Source: Nemorincola caseinilytica (GTDB lineage: Bacteria; Bacteroidota; Bacteroidia; Chitinophagales; Chitinophagaceae). Taken from it: 64,000 nucleotides of DNA. A program made the position numbers and the translations under genes. How positions within the stretch are numbered: the first letter of the stretch is position 1; every line of letters starts with the position of its first letter. The notes under the pieces were generated by a model. It was not told the DNA's origin. It did not search any database and was given only the letters and a program-made list of their open reading frames with translations. Shown piece after piece: positions 1 through 7,402 of the stretch. Location: positions 124,001 through 188,000 of the forward strand of contig NZ_BAABFA010000011.1 of assembly GCF_039540515.1 (NCBI RefSeq), in the 5' to 3' direction.

Positions 1-1791
1 GTATGGAAAAAGCTGGCCCTGCTGCTGACTCTGGTGGCTTTTGTGGTATATGCGAATACGCTGGTGAATGACTTTGCCCTTGACGACTACCTGGTGATAA
101 AGGATAATGCTTTTGTGGCAAAAGGACTTGGAGGTATATTCGATATACTGACCACTCCTTACCACAAAGGATTCAATAGTGCGGCCACGGAACTGTACAG
201 GCCGCTGTCGCTGGTGGTATTCGCTATAGTACATCAGTTCTTTGGCGCTGCGCCTGCTGTGTATCACCTGGTGAATGTGCTGGTATATGCAGGTTGTGTG
301 GTGGCGTTCTTCCTTTTCCTGAGCAGGCTGTTCAGGCGCAGGAGGGTGGTAATGCCCTTTGTTGCCGCACTGTTGTTCGCATTACACCCCATACATACCG
401 AGGTGGTGGCCAATTGCAAGAGCCTGGACGAGCTGCTGTGTTTCCTGTTCTGCTTCTCTGCCATGAATATGTTACTGGCCTATACAGAACGAGGCAGGGC
501 AGTGCAACTGGCAGGCAGTGCTGTACTATATCTGCTGGCATTCCTGGCAAAGGAGACGGCGGTAACAATGCTGGCCATAATACCCTTTGTACTGCTGGTA
601 TACAGGAACGAGGATAAGAAACGTACCATGACGGCCATAGCAGCCATAGTGGTGATGGCCGGGCTGGCGCTGGCAATGAGGTATATGGTACTGAGCCCCT
701 ATAGTACTGCAGCTACCGATATAAGCTTCATAGACAACCCACTTGCAGGTAAGCACATACCAGCCGCTACCCGCATGGCCACGGCCATACTGATACTGGG
801 GAAATACCTGAAATTGTTGCTGTTGCCATATCCGCTTATTTGCGACTATTCGTACAATAGTATACCCTTTGCAGACTTTGGGAATATATGGGTGCTGCTA
901 TCTCTGGTAACATATATGGTACTTGCTGTAGTGTGTGTGCTGCGGCTACGCCGCTCCCGTACCGATATGTATGGGTTCGGTATTCTTTTTTACATGGTCA
1001 CTTTGTCTTTGTTCACCAATATTCTGTTCCTGATAGGAGATAATATGGCAGAGCGATTTTTGTTCTTCCCATCGGTGGGGATATGCATTGTTGCAGCGCT
1101 GCTGGTAGAGCGCCTGGCGCAGCGCGATGATATGAGCGCATTGTACCGGCCACGAGTACTAGCCATACTGCTGCCGGTATGCCTGGCGTATGCCGGTATA
1201 GCAGTGGCGAGGAATGCAGAATGGAAGAACAATACAACGCTCTACACCGCAGATGTGCAGAAGGCACCCGAGGATAGCAGGCTCAATTTCTTTGTAGGGA
1301 ACGAACTGTCGCAGACGGGAGACCTGAGAGGCGGGATAGCCTACATGCAAAAGGCAGTGGAGATATACCCGGAGTATGCAGCAGCACACCTGGAGCTGGG
1401 CAGGGCGGCATACGATGCAAAGATGCCCGATGTGGCCGAGGTGCATGCGCGCAAGGCGCTGGAACTACTACCGGGTAACGTAACAGCGGCCAACAGCCTT
1501 GGGGCCACATACCTTGCCAAAGGTAGGTATGATGAGGCTATAACTATATATGAGGGCGTGATACGCAGGGAACCGGGCAATGTGCTGGCCCACTTCAACC
1601 TGGGAGCCAGCTATGCCAACAAGCAGCAATATGCACAGGCGTTAGCGGCCCTGCGCGCTACGGTGATGCTGGACCCCGCTTATGGCAACTATACACCCTA
1701 CGAATACATGGTGCGTATATACCAGAAGATGGGCATGCCCGATTCGGCGACTGTGTATGAAGGGGTGCTGCGCAGGGTAGGGAGAAGGTAA
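1..1791 (+). CDS. GT-C-type membrane glycosyltransferase with C-terminal TPRs (5' end outside window)
   Basis: The reading frame is already open at base 1, so the start lies upstream; a GTG at 34 is only an internal codon. The visible part begins in a hydrophobic helix followed by an ALDDY motif in a loop, a layout seen in the TMTC/protein-O-mannosyltransferase-like group of multi-pass GT-C enzymes, where acidic loop residues act in sugar transfer from a lipid donor. Roughly ten hydrophobic segments follow up to residue ~400, then about four TPR repeats (residues ~410-575) predicted to sit outside the membrane. The family assignment is by layout and motif; the substrate is unknown. It ends just before a hairpin terminator at 1798-1828. 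Confidence 0.7.
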   Translation, partial: VWKKLALLLTLVAFVVYANTLVNDFALDDYLVIKDNAFVAKGLGGIFDILTTPYHKGFNSAATELYRPLSLVVFAIVHQFFGAAPAVYHLVNVLVYAGCVVAFFLFLSRLFRRRRVVMPFVAALLFALHPIHTEVVANCKSLDELLCFLFCFSAMNMLLAYTERGRAVQLAGSAVLYLLAFLAKETAVTMLAIIPFVLLVYRNEDKKRTMTAIAAIVVMAGLALAMRYMVLSPYSTAATDISFIDNPLAGKHIPAATRMATAILILGKYLKLLLLPYPLICDYSYNSIPFADFGNIWVLLSLVTYMVLAVVCVLRLRRSRTDMYGFGILFYMVTLSLFTNILFLIGDNMAERFLFFPSVGICIVAALLVERLAQRDDMSALYRPRVLAILLPVCLAYAGIAVARNAEWKNNTTLYTADVQKAPEDSRLNFFVGNELSQTGDLRGGIAYMQKAVEIYPEYAAAHLELGRAAYDAKMPDVAEVHARKALELLPGNVTAANSLGATYLAKGRYDEAITIYEGVIRREPGNVLAHFNLGASYANKQQYAQALAALRATVMLDPAYGNYTPYEYMVRIYQKMGMPDSATVYEGVLRRVGRR

Positions 1792-1797
1792 AAAAGC

Positions 1798-1828
1798 GAA
1801 AGGAGAGAGGCTTGACCCCTCTCCTTTC
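1798..1828 (+). terminator. Hairpin between convergent genes
   Basis: A 13-bp stem (GAAAGGAGAGAGG against CCCCTCTCCTTTC, one mismatch) with a five-base loop lies between the stop of the TPR membrane protein and the stop of the M56-amidase gene on the other strand. There is only a weak T run, so it may serve either direction. Confidence 0.6.
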
Positions 1829-1852
1829 TTGTATGGAGTAGTTGTGATATGC

Positions 1853-3535
1853 TTACTTGTCCGCTACATTTACCTGTAGGGCGGTCCTGGGGCCATCGCC
1901 GCATTTCGGTGCAGTGGCAGCGGCGGCCTGCAGGGTGTTGAGGATGTTGCCACCCGGTACGCGGCGAGGTGCGCTGAGCCCGGTGCGAGGGGCCTCTTCG
2001 GCACCTGCTACTATGCCTTTCAGTATGGCGTTGCAGACATTGTTCATGCGCTCGTGGCCGGTCACCTGCTGCACATTGGGGAGGCTGCCCAATACTATGA
2101 CCATACTGGCAGAGCGAACATTTTTCAGTACATATACCCCGTCTTTCTCTGTAGCACGGGTGCGTGCGGCCTTTTGCTGTGCAGCATTGGGATTGCAGTT
2201 GTCGCATGTTGTATTACCCGCATGGTCGCAGCGTGTACCCGGTATAGCACCATTTTGCTCCAGCGCCTGGAAGATGGCGCTGCCATAGGTTTTGCATTGC
2301 TCTGCATGTGCGTTCTTGCCGGATACATATATGTCTATATCGCCCTTCCCTTTCTGTGTGCCGGGCTCTTCGTCCACATGCAGCGATATGAAGACATCAG
2401 GCCGTATCTTATCGGACAACGCCACGCGTTCTGGTAGAGTAAGGTAACGATCGTCTTTGCGGGTGAGGCGCACTTCTACATTGTAGTAAGAGGCCAACTC
2501 TTTTATGCGCTGTGCATATTGCAGGCATACATCTTTTTCGGAGAGGCCATCGTGTTTGCCACCCATATCTTTTCCGCCGTGGGCGGCATCGAGCAGTATC
2601 ACCAGTTTCTTTTTTGCCCGTGCTATATGGCTGCTGGGCACACCGCTGTGTACGCTGAACGAGAACAGCATAACTGTACCTGCAAGTATAGGCAGGGCAA
2701 GGAAGCGGCGCAGGGTAGCAAAAGAAGGTGTAGCTGCATTTTGCAGCATGGCAAGCCTGCGCCTGACCGGTGAGGTAGTAAAATGATGCTGGGGCGCCAG
2801 GAAACTGCCACTGCCGTATGAGTGCAGCAGCATCATAGAGAAGGTAGCGGTATCGCGGTCGGTGACGGCATGCTCATCGGCTATGAATTCGTGTACGAGG
2901 CCCAGCTCTTTCTGGATGAGCCAGTAGAAGGGATTGAACCAGAAGATGCAGGTGAGCGCCTGGCAGAACAGCTTGTCGTAGGTATGGCGCTGTACCACAT
3001 GGGCGAGCTCGTGCTGCAGTATGAGGCGACCCATCTCATCGTCCAGAGGCATGGTCTTATTCCATACCAGGTAGTGAAGGAAGGTAAAGGGAGCATCGGC
3101 ATGATCGGTAAGGATGAGCCGTGCGCCATATGCATCTTTTGCCTGGGCACGCTTGCAGAACAGCAGCAGACGCGACACCCTGAGCAATAACATAGCCAGC
3201 ATGAAAAGGCTGACGCCTGCTACCAGGAAAGCCGTAAGCATGGGCCATGAGACCGATACCTGAGAGGCTGGCTGTACAAGGGGTAGGACACCGCCGCTAT
3301 CGGTTGCTGCGCCTGCGATAAGCGACACCGGTGACAAGCGGCCGGAGGCAGGAACAGGGATATTGACAGACCGGAACTGCAGGAATGGGATGACCACACT
3401 GGCCACCAGCGCCGAGAGCAGGAAGAAACGATTGTAGCGGTGCAGCGATCTGCCACGAAGTACGAACATATACCATGCGGCCAGTATGCCGCTGATGGCG
3501 ATGCTTTTCAGGATGTACAATGTGAGTGTTCCCAT
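1853..3535 (-). CDS. BlaR1-like M56 metallopeptidase fused to an N-acetylmuramoyl-L-alanine amidase-like domain
   Basis: 560 residues. The N-terminal ~300 residues form an M56 (BlaR1/MecR1) unit: hydrophobic helices at ~5-25, ~38-53, ~97-127 and ~277-295, the zinc motif HELAH at 175-179 and a downstream HEFIADEHAV segment (E216 region). Residues ~310-510 match the Amidase_3 fold: zinc ligands H319 (DAAHGG), E333 (SEKD) and H386 (SLHVDE). The glutamate normally found near the end of the domain (VLVE-type strand) is replaced by Leu at ~482, and a Cys-rich insert (CDH..CDNC, ~436-447) precedes it, so amidase activity is doubtful; peptidoglycan-fragment sensing is an inference. It starts 7 bases after the blaI stop, so the two form an operon. 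Confidence 0.85.
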   Translation of the reverse strand: MGTLTLYILKSIAISGILAAWYMFVLRGRSLHRYNRFFLLSALVASVVIPFLQFRSVNIPVPASGRLSPVSLIAGAATDSGGVLPLVQPASQVSVSWPMLTAFLVAGVSLFMLAMLLLRVSRLLLFCKRAQAKDAYGARLILTDHADAPFTFLHYLVWNKTMPLDDEMGRLILQHELAHVVQRHTYDKLFCQALTCIFWFNPFYWLIQKELGLVHEFIADEHAVTDRDTATFSMMLLHSYGSGSFLAPQHHFTTSPVRRRLAMLQNAATPSFATLRRFLALPILAGTVMLFSFSVHSGVPSSHIARAKKKLVILLDAAHGGKDMGGKHDGLSEKDVCLQYAQRIKELASYYNVEVRLTRKDDRYLTLPERVALSDKIRPDVFISLHVDEEPGTQKGKGDIDIYVSGKNAHAEQCKTYGSAIFQALEQNGAIPGTRCDHAGNTTCDNCNPNAAQQKAARTRATEKDGVYVLKNVRSASMVIVLGSLPNVQQVTGHERMNNVCNAILKGIVAGAEEAPRTGLSAPRRVPGGNILNTLQAAAATAPKCGDGPRTALQVNVADK

Positions 3536-3542
3536 GGGTCGG

Positions 3543-3902
3543 TCATTTTTTCTTTTTTAATTGACGGAGGAGAAGTTCGAGGTCGTCTACCGATAGCTTT
3601 TTATCGTCGACAAGGAAGGATACCACACTGCTGAAGGAGCCATCGAAGTAGCCCTTTACGAAGTGGGTGAGCGATGAGCGGGAGTATTCTTCGCGGCTTA
3701 CACTGGGGTGATACCTGTGTATACGCCCTACGGGTTCTATATGTACGAACTCTTTTTCTACCAGTGTTTTCAGTATGGTGGCCACGGTGTTCTTGTGCGG
3801 CTGCGGGGCGGGCATATTCTCCACTACCTCCATGAGCAGGCCATTGCCTAGCTGCCATAGCACCTTCATCACTTGTTCCTCTGCCTTGGTAAGTTGTTTC
3901 AT
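3543..3902 (-). CDS. blaI: BlaI/MecI-family transcriptional repressor
   Basis: 119 residues, normal length for the family. The N-terminus (LTKAEEQVMKVLW) and the following winged helix (HKNTVATILKTLVEKEFV) are typical of BlaI/MecI, dimeric repressors that are cut by the M56 peptidase encoded beside them. The partner gene follows after 7 bases. A 43-base palindrome made of two AACTA-N6-TAGTT dyads sits directly upstream and covers the likely -7 box, so the pair is probably self-repressed. In Bacteroidota such pairs often control functions other than beta-lactamase; no beta-lactamase gene is seen here, so the regulon is unknown. Confidence 0.92.
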   Translation of the reverse strand: MKQLTKAEEQVMKVLWQLGNGLLMEVVENMPAPQPHKNTVATILKTLVEKEFVHIEPVGRIHRYHPSVSREEYSRSSLTHFVKGYFDGSFSSVVSFLVDDKKLSVDDLELLLRQLKKKK

Positions 3903-3905
3903 TTA

Positions 3906-3948
3906 AAACTAAGATTGTAGTTCAAATGTAGAACTATAATGTTAGTTT
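3906..3948 (-). promoter_or_regulatory. Double BlaI-type operator overlapping the blaI promoter
   Basis: A near-perfect 43-base palindrome centred on 3927. It resolves into two copies of AACTA-N6-TAGTT at 3907-3922 and 3932-3947, with centres 25 bases apart. A minus-strand TAnnTTTG-type box (CAAATGTA on the plus strand, 3923-3930) lies exactly between the two dyads, so a repressor bound there would block RNA polymerase. Confidence 0.8.
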
Positions 3949-4039
3949 GGCAAAAAAATGTTTAGAGATCTGTTGTGCAGGTATGCAGTGTGGCGGGTGC
4001 GATGCTAAGAACGATGTAGCGTGCGCTGGGGTTATTGTG

Positions 4040-4047
4040 TATATTTG
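4040..4047 (+). promoter_or_regulatory. -7 box of the map promoter
   Basis: TATATTTG matches the Bacteroidota -7 consensus TAnnTTTG and lies 29 bases before the map start codon. Confidence 0.55.
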
Positions 4048-4076
4048 ATGATATTGGAAAATAGACAAAACGGAAT

Positions 4077-4841
4077 ATGTCGATAACTAAAGAAGCTGAA
4101 CTGATAGGGATGAAGAGGGTAAGTGAGGCGGTGGCCTATACCCTGAAAGAAATGAGGAACTATGCACGGCCGGGTATGACCACAAAGCAGCTAGACGACC
4201 ATGGGGCAAAGATACTGGCGGATATGGGGGCGAGGTCTGCGCCATACGTTACCTATGGTTTCCCGGGATATACCTGTATAAGTGTGAACAATGAGTTCTG
4301 CCACGGCATACCCAGCGACAGGAGAATACTAAGAGAAGGAGACCTGGTGAATATAGATGTATCGGCAGAGCTGGATGGCTTTTGGTCGGACAATGGAGGG
4401 TCGTTCGTGCTGGGGGAGGATGTGAATCGGCATCAACAATTGGTAGATGCATCGAAGGAGATACTGCGCAAGGCGATAGATAACATAAGAGGTGGTGTGC
4501 GGATAGCCGATATAGGCTACCTGATGGAGACCGAGGCCAGGAAACGTGGCTACAAAGTGATAAGGAACCTGACAGGGCATGGAGTAGGCAGAAGCCTGCA
4601 CGAAGAGCCCAGCGAAATAGCGAACTACAGGGACCGGCTGAACCTGACGAGATTCAAGAAGAATTCGGTAGTGGCCATAGAGACATTCATATCGACAGCA
4701 TCGACCTATGCAGAGACCCTGAGGGATGGATGGACGATGGTAGGGAACAAAGGCGGCTTTATGGCGCAGCATGAGCATACCATAGTGGTAACGGATGGCC
4801 TGCCTATGATACTGACAGAGATGAATGGTATATGGAACTGA
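4077..4841 (+). CDS. map: Type I methionine aminopeptidase
   Basis: 254 residues, normal for bacterial MetAP-I. It removes the initiator Met from new proteins in the cytoplasm. The five metal ligands are visible: two Asp in the NIDVSAELDGFWSDNGG stretch, His in LTGHGVGRSLHE, Glu in VVAIETF and Glu in the C-terminal QHEHTIVV. The HGIP segment of the substrate pocket (FCHGIPSD) is also present. The ATG at 4077 gives the expected N-terminus. In Bacteroidota map often sits between secY and infA; here it stands alone, 37 kb from infA, with its own promoter. Confidence 0.95.
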   Translation: MSITKEAELIGMKRVSEAVAYTLKEMRNYARPGMTTKQLDDHGAKILADMGARSAPYVTYGFPGYTCISVNNEFCHGIPSDRRILREGDLVNIDVSAELDGFWSDNGGSFVLGEDVNRHQQLVDASKEILRKAIDNIRGGVRIADIGYLMETEARKRGYKVIRNLTGHGVGRSLHEEPSEIANYRDRLNLTRFKKNSVVAIETFISTASTYAETLRDGWTMVGNKGGFMAQHEHTIVVTDGLPMILTEMNGIWN

Positions 4842-4910
4842 TAGGGCGGGATGTCAATGCTAATATTTTGTTAGAGCGTTGCTTTGCGCGTTAAAGTGCT
4901 GACACATAGC

Positions 4911-4918
4911 TACTTTTG
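4911..4918 (+). promoter_or_regulatory. -7 box upstream of the exported protein at 4945
   Basis: TACTTTTG fits TAnnTTTG and ends 26 bases before the ATG at 4945. Confidence 0.5.
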
Positions 4919-4944
4919 TGTCCTTGTCCAAGTATTGAAGTGTG

Positions 4945-5712
4945 ATGGATATATACAAGCGCGGAACACAGCGCCATATCATTGTAAGGCGTTTTTATGT
5001 ATTTCTTTTGTTCGTGCTCGTAGCGCCCGATGTTATAGCCCAACAGAGCTTTTTTAATGTGCCCAGCTCTGATATAACCCCCAGGAGGAAACTGTTCTTC
5101 CAACAGCAGTTCAGCTTTTACAGGTCGGGTATCCAGTCAAATACTACTACTTCTTATGGCCTTGGGCATGGCTTTGAGGCTGGGCTGAACCTGCTGGGCG
5201 TGAGCGATGAGTTCGGCAAGAGGATTGCCTTCAACGACCATACTGAGCCATATGCACCGCTGCTGGCAGTAAATGCGCAGAAAAAATTCGAGCTGTCGCA
5301 TGTTGTGTCTGTGGGGCTAGGCACCCAATTGGGCATGAACAGGGACCGTGAGTGTGGGGCATATGTGTATTCGAATGGAGTATACCTTGCCGAACGTACC
5401 AAAACAAAGCTGGTAGGAGGTGTATACTATGCATCTGACGGCTATTTTGGGCCAGAAACGCGTAACTGGAGCGAGGATAGGCTGCTAAGGAGGTTCGGGC
5501 TGCAGTGGGGCATAGAGCAGAACCTGTGGAAAGACAAATTGTTCTTTCAGACAGACTATATAAGCGGGAAGCATTCGCTGGGGCAGATAGTATTTGGCGG
5601 CGCATATTGTCTTACCAGGCAATGGGTGGTATCATCGGGTATTCAGCTGGCTACAGAGAACAGCAAGGCGCTGAACGAGCTGGTGTTCGAATTGACGTAT
5701 GTGCCTAAGTGA
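4945..5712 (+). CDS. Exported beta-rich protein, possible small outer-membrane barrel
   Basis: 255 residues from the ATG at 4945 (a GTG directly before it is also in frame). An N-terminal signal-like segment (basic residues, then FYVFLLFVLVAPDVIA, then AQQ) is followed by alternating polar/hydrophobic strands rich in Gly, Tyr and Phe, ending in a strand with terminal VPK. No catalytic motif is seen. The pattern suggests a small outer-membrane or periplasmic beta-barrel, like the TIGR03643-type or porin-like proteins of Bacteroidota, but I recognise no specific family. It is transcribed alone. Confidence 0.65.
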   Translation: MDIYKRGTQRHIIVRRFYVFLLFVLVAPDVIAQQSFFNVPSSDITPRRKLFFQQQFSFYRSGIQSNTTTSYGLGHGFEAGLNLLGVSDEFGKRIAFNDHTEPYAPLLAVNAQKKFELSHVVSVGLGTQLGMNRDRECGAYVYSNGVYLAERTKTKLVGGVYYASDGYFGPETRNWSEDRLLRRFGLQWGIEQNLWKDKLFFQTDYISGKHSLGQIVFGGAYCLTRQWVVSSGIQLATENSKALNELVFELTYVPK

Positions 5713-5767
5713 GGCAGGACCTCGAACAACTGTTCCTGTTGTATCTACCTAAAATACGTTAGTGGTC

Positions 5768-6154
5768 TCAAGTCCACCTTTCCACGGCGGCTACGGTATC
5801 TGCCGGGTTGGTATTGAAGCAGATGCACGCCTGTGGCGCTTCTGTATGTATCACATTGATCAGTTGCTCGAACAGCATGAAGTTGTTTCCCGGAACGCGT
5901 ATGCCGGCGCCTATAAGTACTATGTCGAACTGTACCTGTTGCAACTTGTCTTTCAGGGTGCTTGCTGCAGACAGCCCGAAGTCTGTCCAGCATAGGTCTG
6001 CGTCAAAGCCTTTTTCGTTGAGGTGCTGAATAGCCCCTTTTATTCCTGCTTCTACTTTTTGGGCAGTAAGGCCCGGGAAGGCGCTAAACTCCGGTGAGCT
6101 AAGATCGATGATATAGGGATCTATACCGACAATGAGCACTTTTTTTGCAGCCAT
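5768..6154 (-). CDS. Conserved hypothetical protein with Rossmann-like fold
   Basis: 128 residues from the ATG at 6154 (MAAKKVLIVGIDPYIIDLSSP). A longer frame exists to 6178, but a minus-strand -7 box at 6176-6183 lies in that extension, so 6154 is preferred. The sequence opens with a beta strand KVLIVGID, has a central DIVLIGAGIRVP strand-loop and a FNTNPADT ending. It resembles a small family of uncharacterised cytoplasmic proteins with a receiver-like alpha/beta fold, but no phospho-acceptor or catalytic motif is clear. Function unknown. Confidence 0.72.
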   Translation of the reverse strand: MAAKKVLIVGIDPYIIDLSSPEFSAFPGLTAQKVEAGIKGAIQHLNEKGFDADLCWTDFGLSAASTLKDKLQQVQFDIVLIGAGIRVPGNNFMLFEQLINVIHTEAPQACICFNTNPADTVAAVERWT

Positions 6155-6175
6155 GATGTTGTGTTTTTTATGACA

Positions 6176-6183
6176 CAAAATTA
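6176..6183 (-). promoter_or_regulatory. -7 box for the gene starting at 6154
   Basis: CAAAATTA on the plus strand reads TAATTTTG on the minus strand, fitting TAnnTTTG, 21 bases before the ATG at 6154. It decides the start of that gene. Confidence 0.5.
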
Positions 6184-6225
6184 TTTAGGGCTATCCCGCT
6201 GTCCATTGACATTTGGTAAGTTCTT

Positions 6226-6834
6226 TCAGTTGCCTGCCAGCTTTTTGCGTATGCGGCTCAGACTTTCGGGCGTGAGACCGAGGTAGGAGGCAATATAATG
6301 CTGCGGCATTCGCCGGAAAAGTGATGGTCTTTTTTTGAGCAGGTCCAGATAGCGCTCCTCGCCCGATCTCAGTTGCATATCGGCCAACTGCTGCTGCATG
6401 GCGGCTGCCCATTTCTGATACCCTTTCATATGTGCCTCTGCCCACCATGGGAAGCGGGAAAATACTACTTCCCAGTTCTCCCTGCTTAGTGTCAGCAGTT
6501 GGGAGGCTTCTGTAGCCTGGTAGTTGTAAGCGCTTGCCAGATTATTTCTCATTGCAGGCAGGTCGCCCACAAAATGCCGTTCCTCGGCAAAATATACATT
6601 GGACTCTATGCCATTCTCGCTCACCAAGAACTGCCTGAGGCAGCCATCCAGCACGAACATGGAGAACCTTGGCACTGTGCCCGCCCTTTGGATAAATTCA
6701 TTCCGCTTATATTCCCGGTGATCCCATAGCTGTGCAAACCGTTCTACTTCCCCGGTGCTTACGGTGACGCGCTTTTTCAGCTCCTCAATGAATATGGTGA
6801 TATCGATATCCCTGTTCCCGAAGATCATCAGCAT
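6226..6834 (-). CDS. Crp/Fnr-family transcriptional regulator
   Basis: About 202 residues from the Met at 6834 (another Met at 6828; the frame is open to 6921 but the extra N-terminus is not family-like). The first ~120 residues are a cyclic-nucleotide-binding-fold effector domain (KRNEFIQRAGTVPRFSMFVLDGCLRQF), and the end is a helix-turn-helix-like segment (MPQHYIASYLGLTPESLSRIRKKL). This form, with a compact C-terminal HTH, is common in Bacteroidota. No ligand-binding Arg/Ser pair typical for cAMP is evident, so the ligand is unknown. Confidence 0.85.
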   Translation of the reverse strand: MLMIFGNRDIDITIFIEELKKRVTVSTGEVERFAQLWDHREYKRNEFIQRAGTVPRFSMFVLDGCLRQFLVSENGIESNVYFAEERHFVGDLPAMRNNLASAYNYQATEASQLLTLSRENWEVVFSRFPWWAEAHMKGYQKWAAAMQQQLADMQLRSGEERYLDLLKKRPSLFRRMPQHYIASYLGLTPESLSRIRKKLAGN

Positions 6835-7012
6835 AAAAATAGGCCATTTCTCGATGATGCCGAGGGCATAAGTTGATAGCGAATGTGAGAGTGGCTGCGG
6901 AGAGAAATGAGCGCAAAACAAAGATGTATTTGGAAGAACAAGAAAGACAGGAGGTAAGATGACCGCTGCCGGTAAGTTCTTGTGCCAGAAACGGTGTGAG
7001 AGCAGAGGGAAA

Positions 7013-7046
7013 AGAAAAACGAAGGCGGAAGGGCCTTCGTTTTTCT
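7013..7046. terminator. Bidirectional terminator after the tRNA genes
   Basis: A perfect 13-bp stem (AGAAAAACGAAGG / CCTTCGTTTTTCT) with an 8-base loop and T runs on both strands, between the tRNA genes and the Crp-type regulator. Confidence 0.8.
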
Positions 7047-7083
7047 TTTTTGGTCTCCTGCGCTGACGCTTCGGCGACCGATG

Positions 7084-7157
7084 TCGGGAAGACAGGATTC
7101 GAACCTGCGACCCCCTGGTCCCAAACCAGGTGCGCTACCGGCCTGCGCTACTTCCCG
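7084..7157 (-). tRNA. tRNA-Pro (anticodon TGG)
   Basis: Read on the minus strand it folds as a 74-base cloverleaf: acceptor CGGGAAG/CTTCCCG, D stem GCGC/GCGC, anticodon stem CCTGG/CCAGG with loop TTTGGGA, and T arm GCAGG-TTCGAAT-CCTGT. The discriminator is A, and CCA is not encoded. Confidence 0.95.
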
Positions 7158-7204
7158 AACTTAACTGCCTGCATTGCTGCGGGCCGTACCGGTGTAAAAA
7201 CCAG

Positions 7205-7294
7205 CGGTGAGGGCGGGATTCGAACCCGCGATACATGTTGACCACGTATGCCAGTTTAGCAAACTAGTGGATTCGGCCTCTCTCCCACCTCACC
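7205..7294 (-). tRNA. tRNA-Ser (anticodon GCT)
   Basis: A 90-base class II tRNA on the minus strand: acceptor GGTGAGG/CCTCACC, anticodon loop TTGCTAA giving GCT, a long variable arm around ACGTGGTCAACATGT, and T arm GCGGG-TTCGAAT-CCCGC. Discriminator G; CCA is not encoded. It precedes tRNA-Pro on the same strand, 47 bases apart, so the two may be one transcript. Confidence 0.95.
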
Positions 7295-7402
7295 TTTATG
7301 GCCTTTTATTTTTCCTTATTTCTAAGGGACTGCAAAGATAATAGAATTGTGCGATCGTGCAAATGAAAAATTTCATTATTTATCGCTGTGGTCAAATGGG
7401 CG

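Noticed and set aside
7084..7294. tRNA genes as attachment site of an integrated element
   Set aside because: No integrase, and no repeat of the tRNA 3' end seen in the window.
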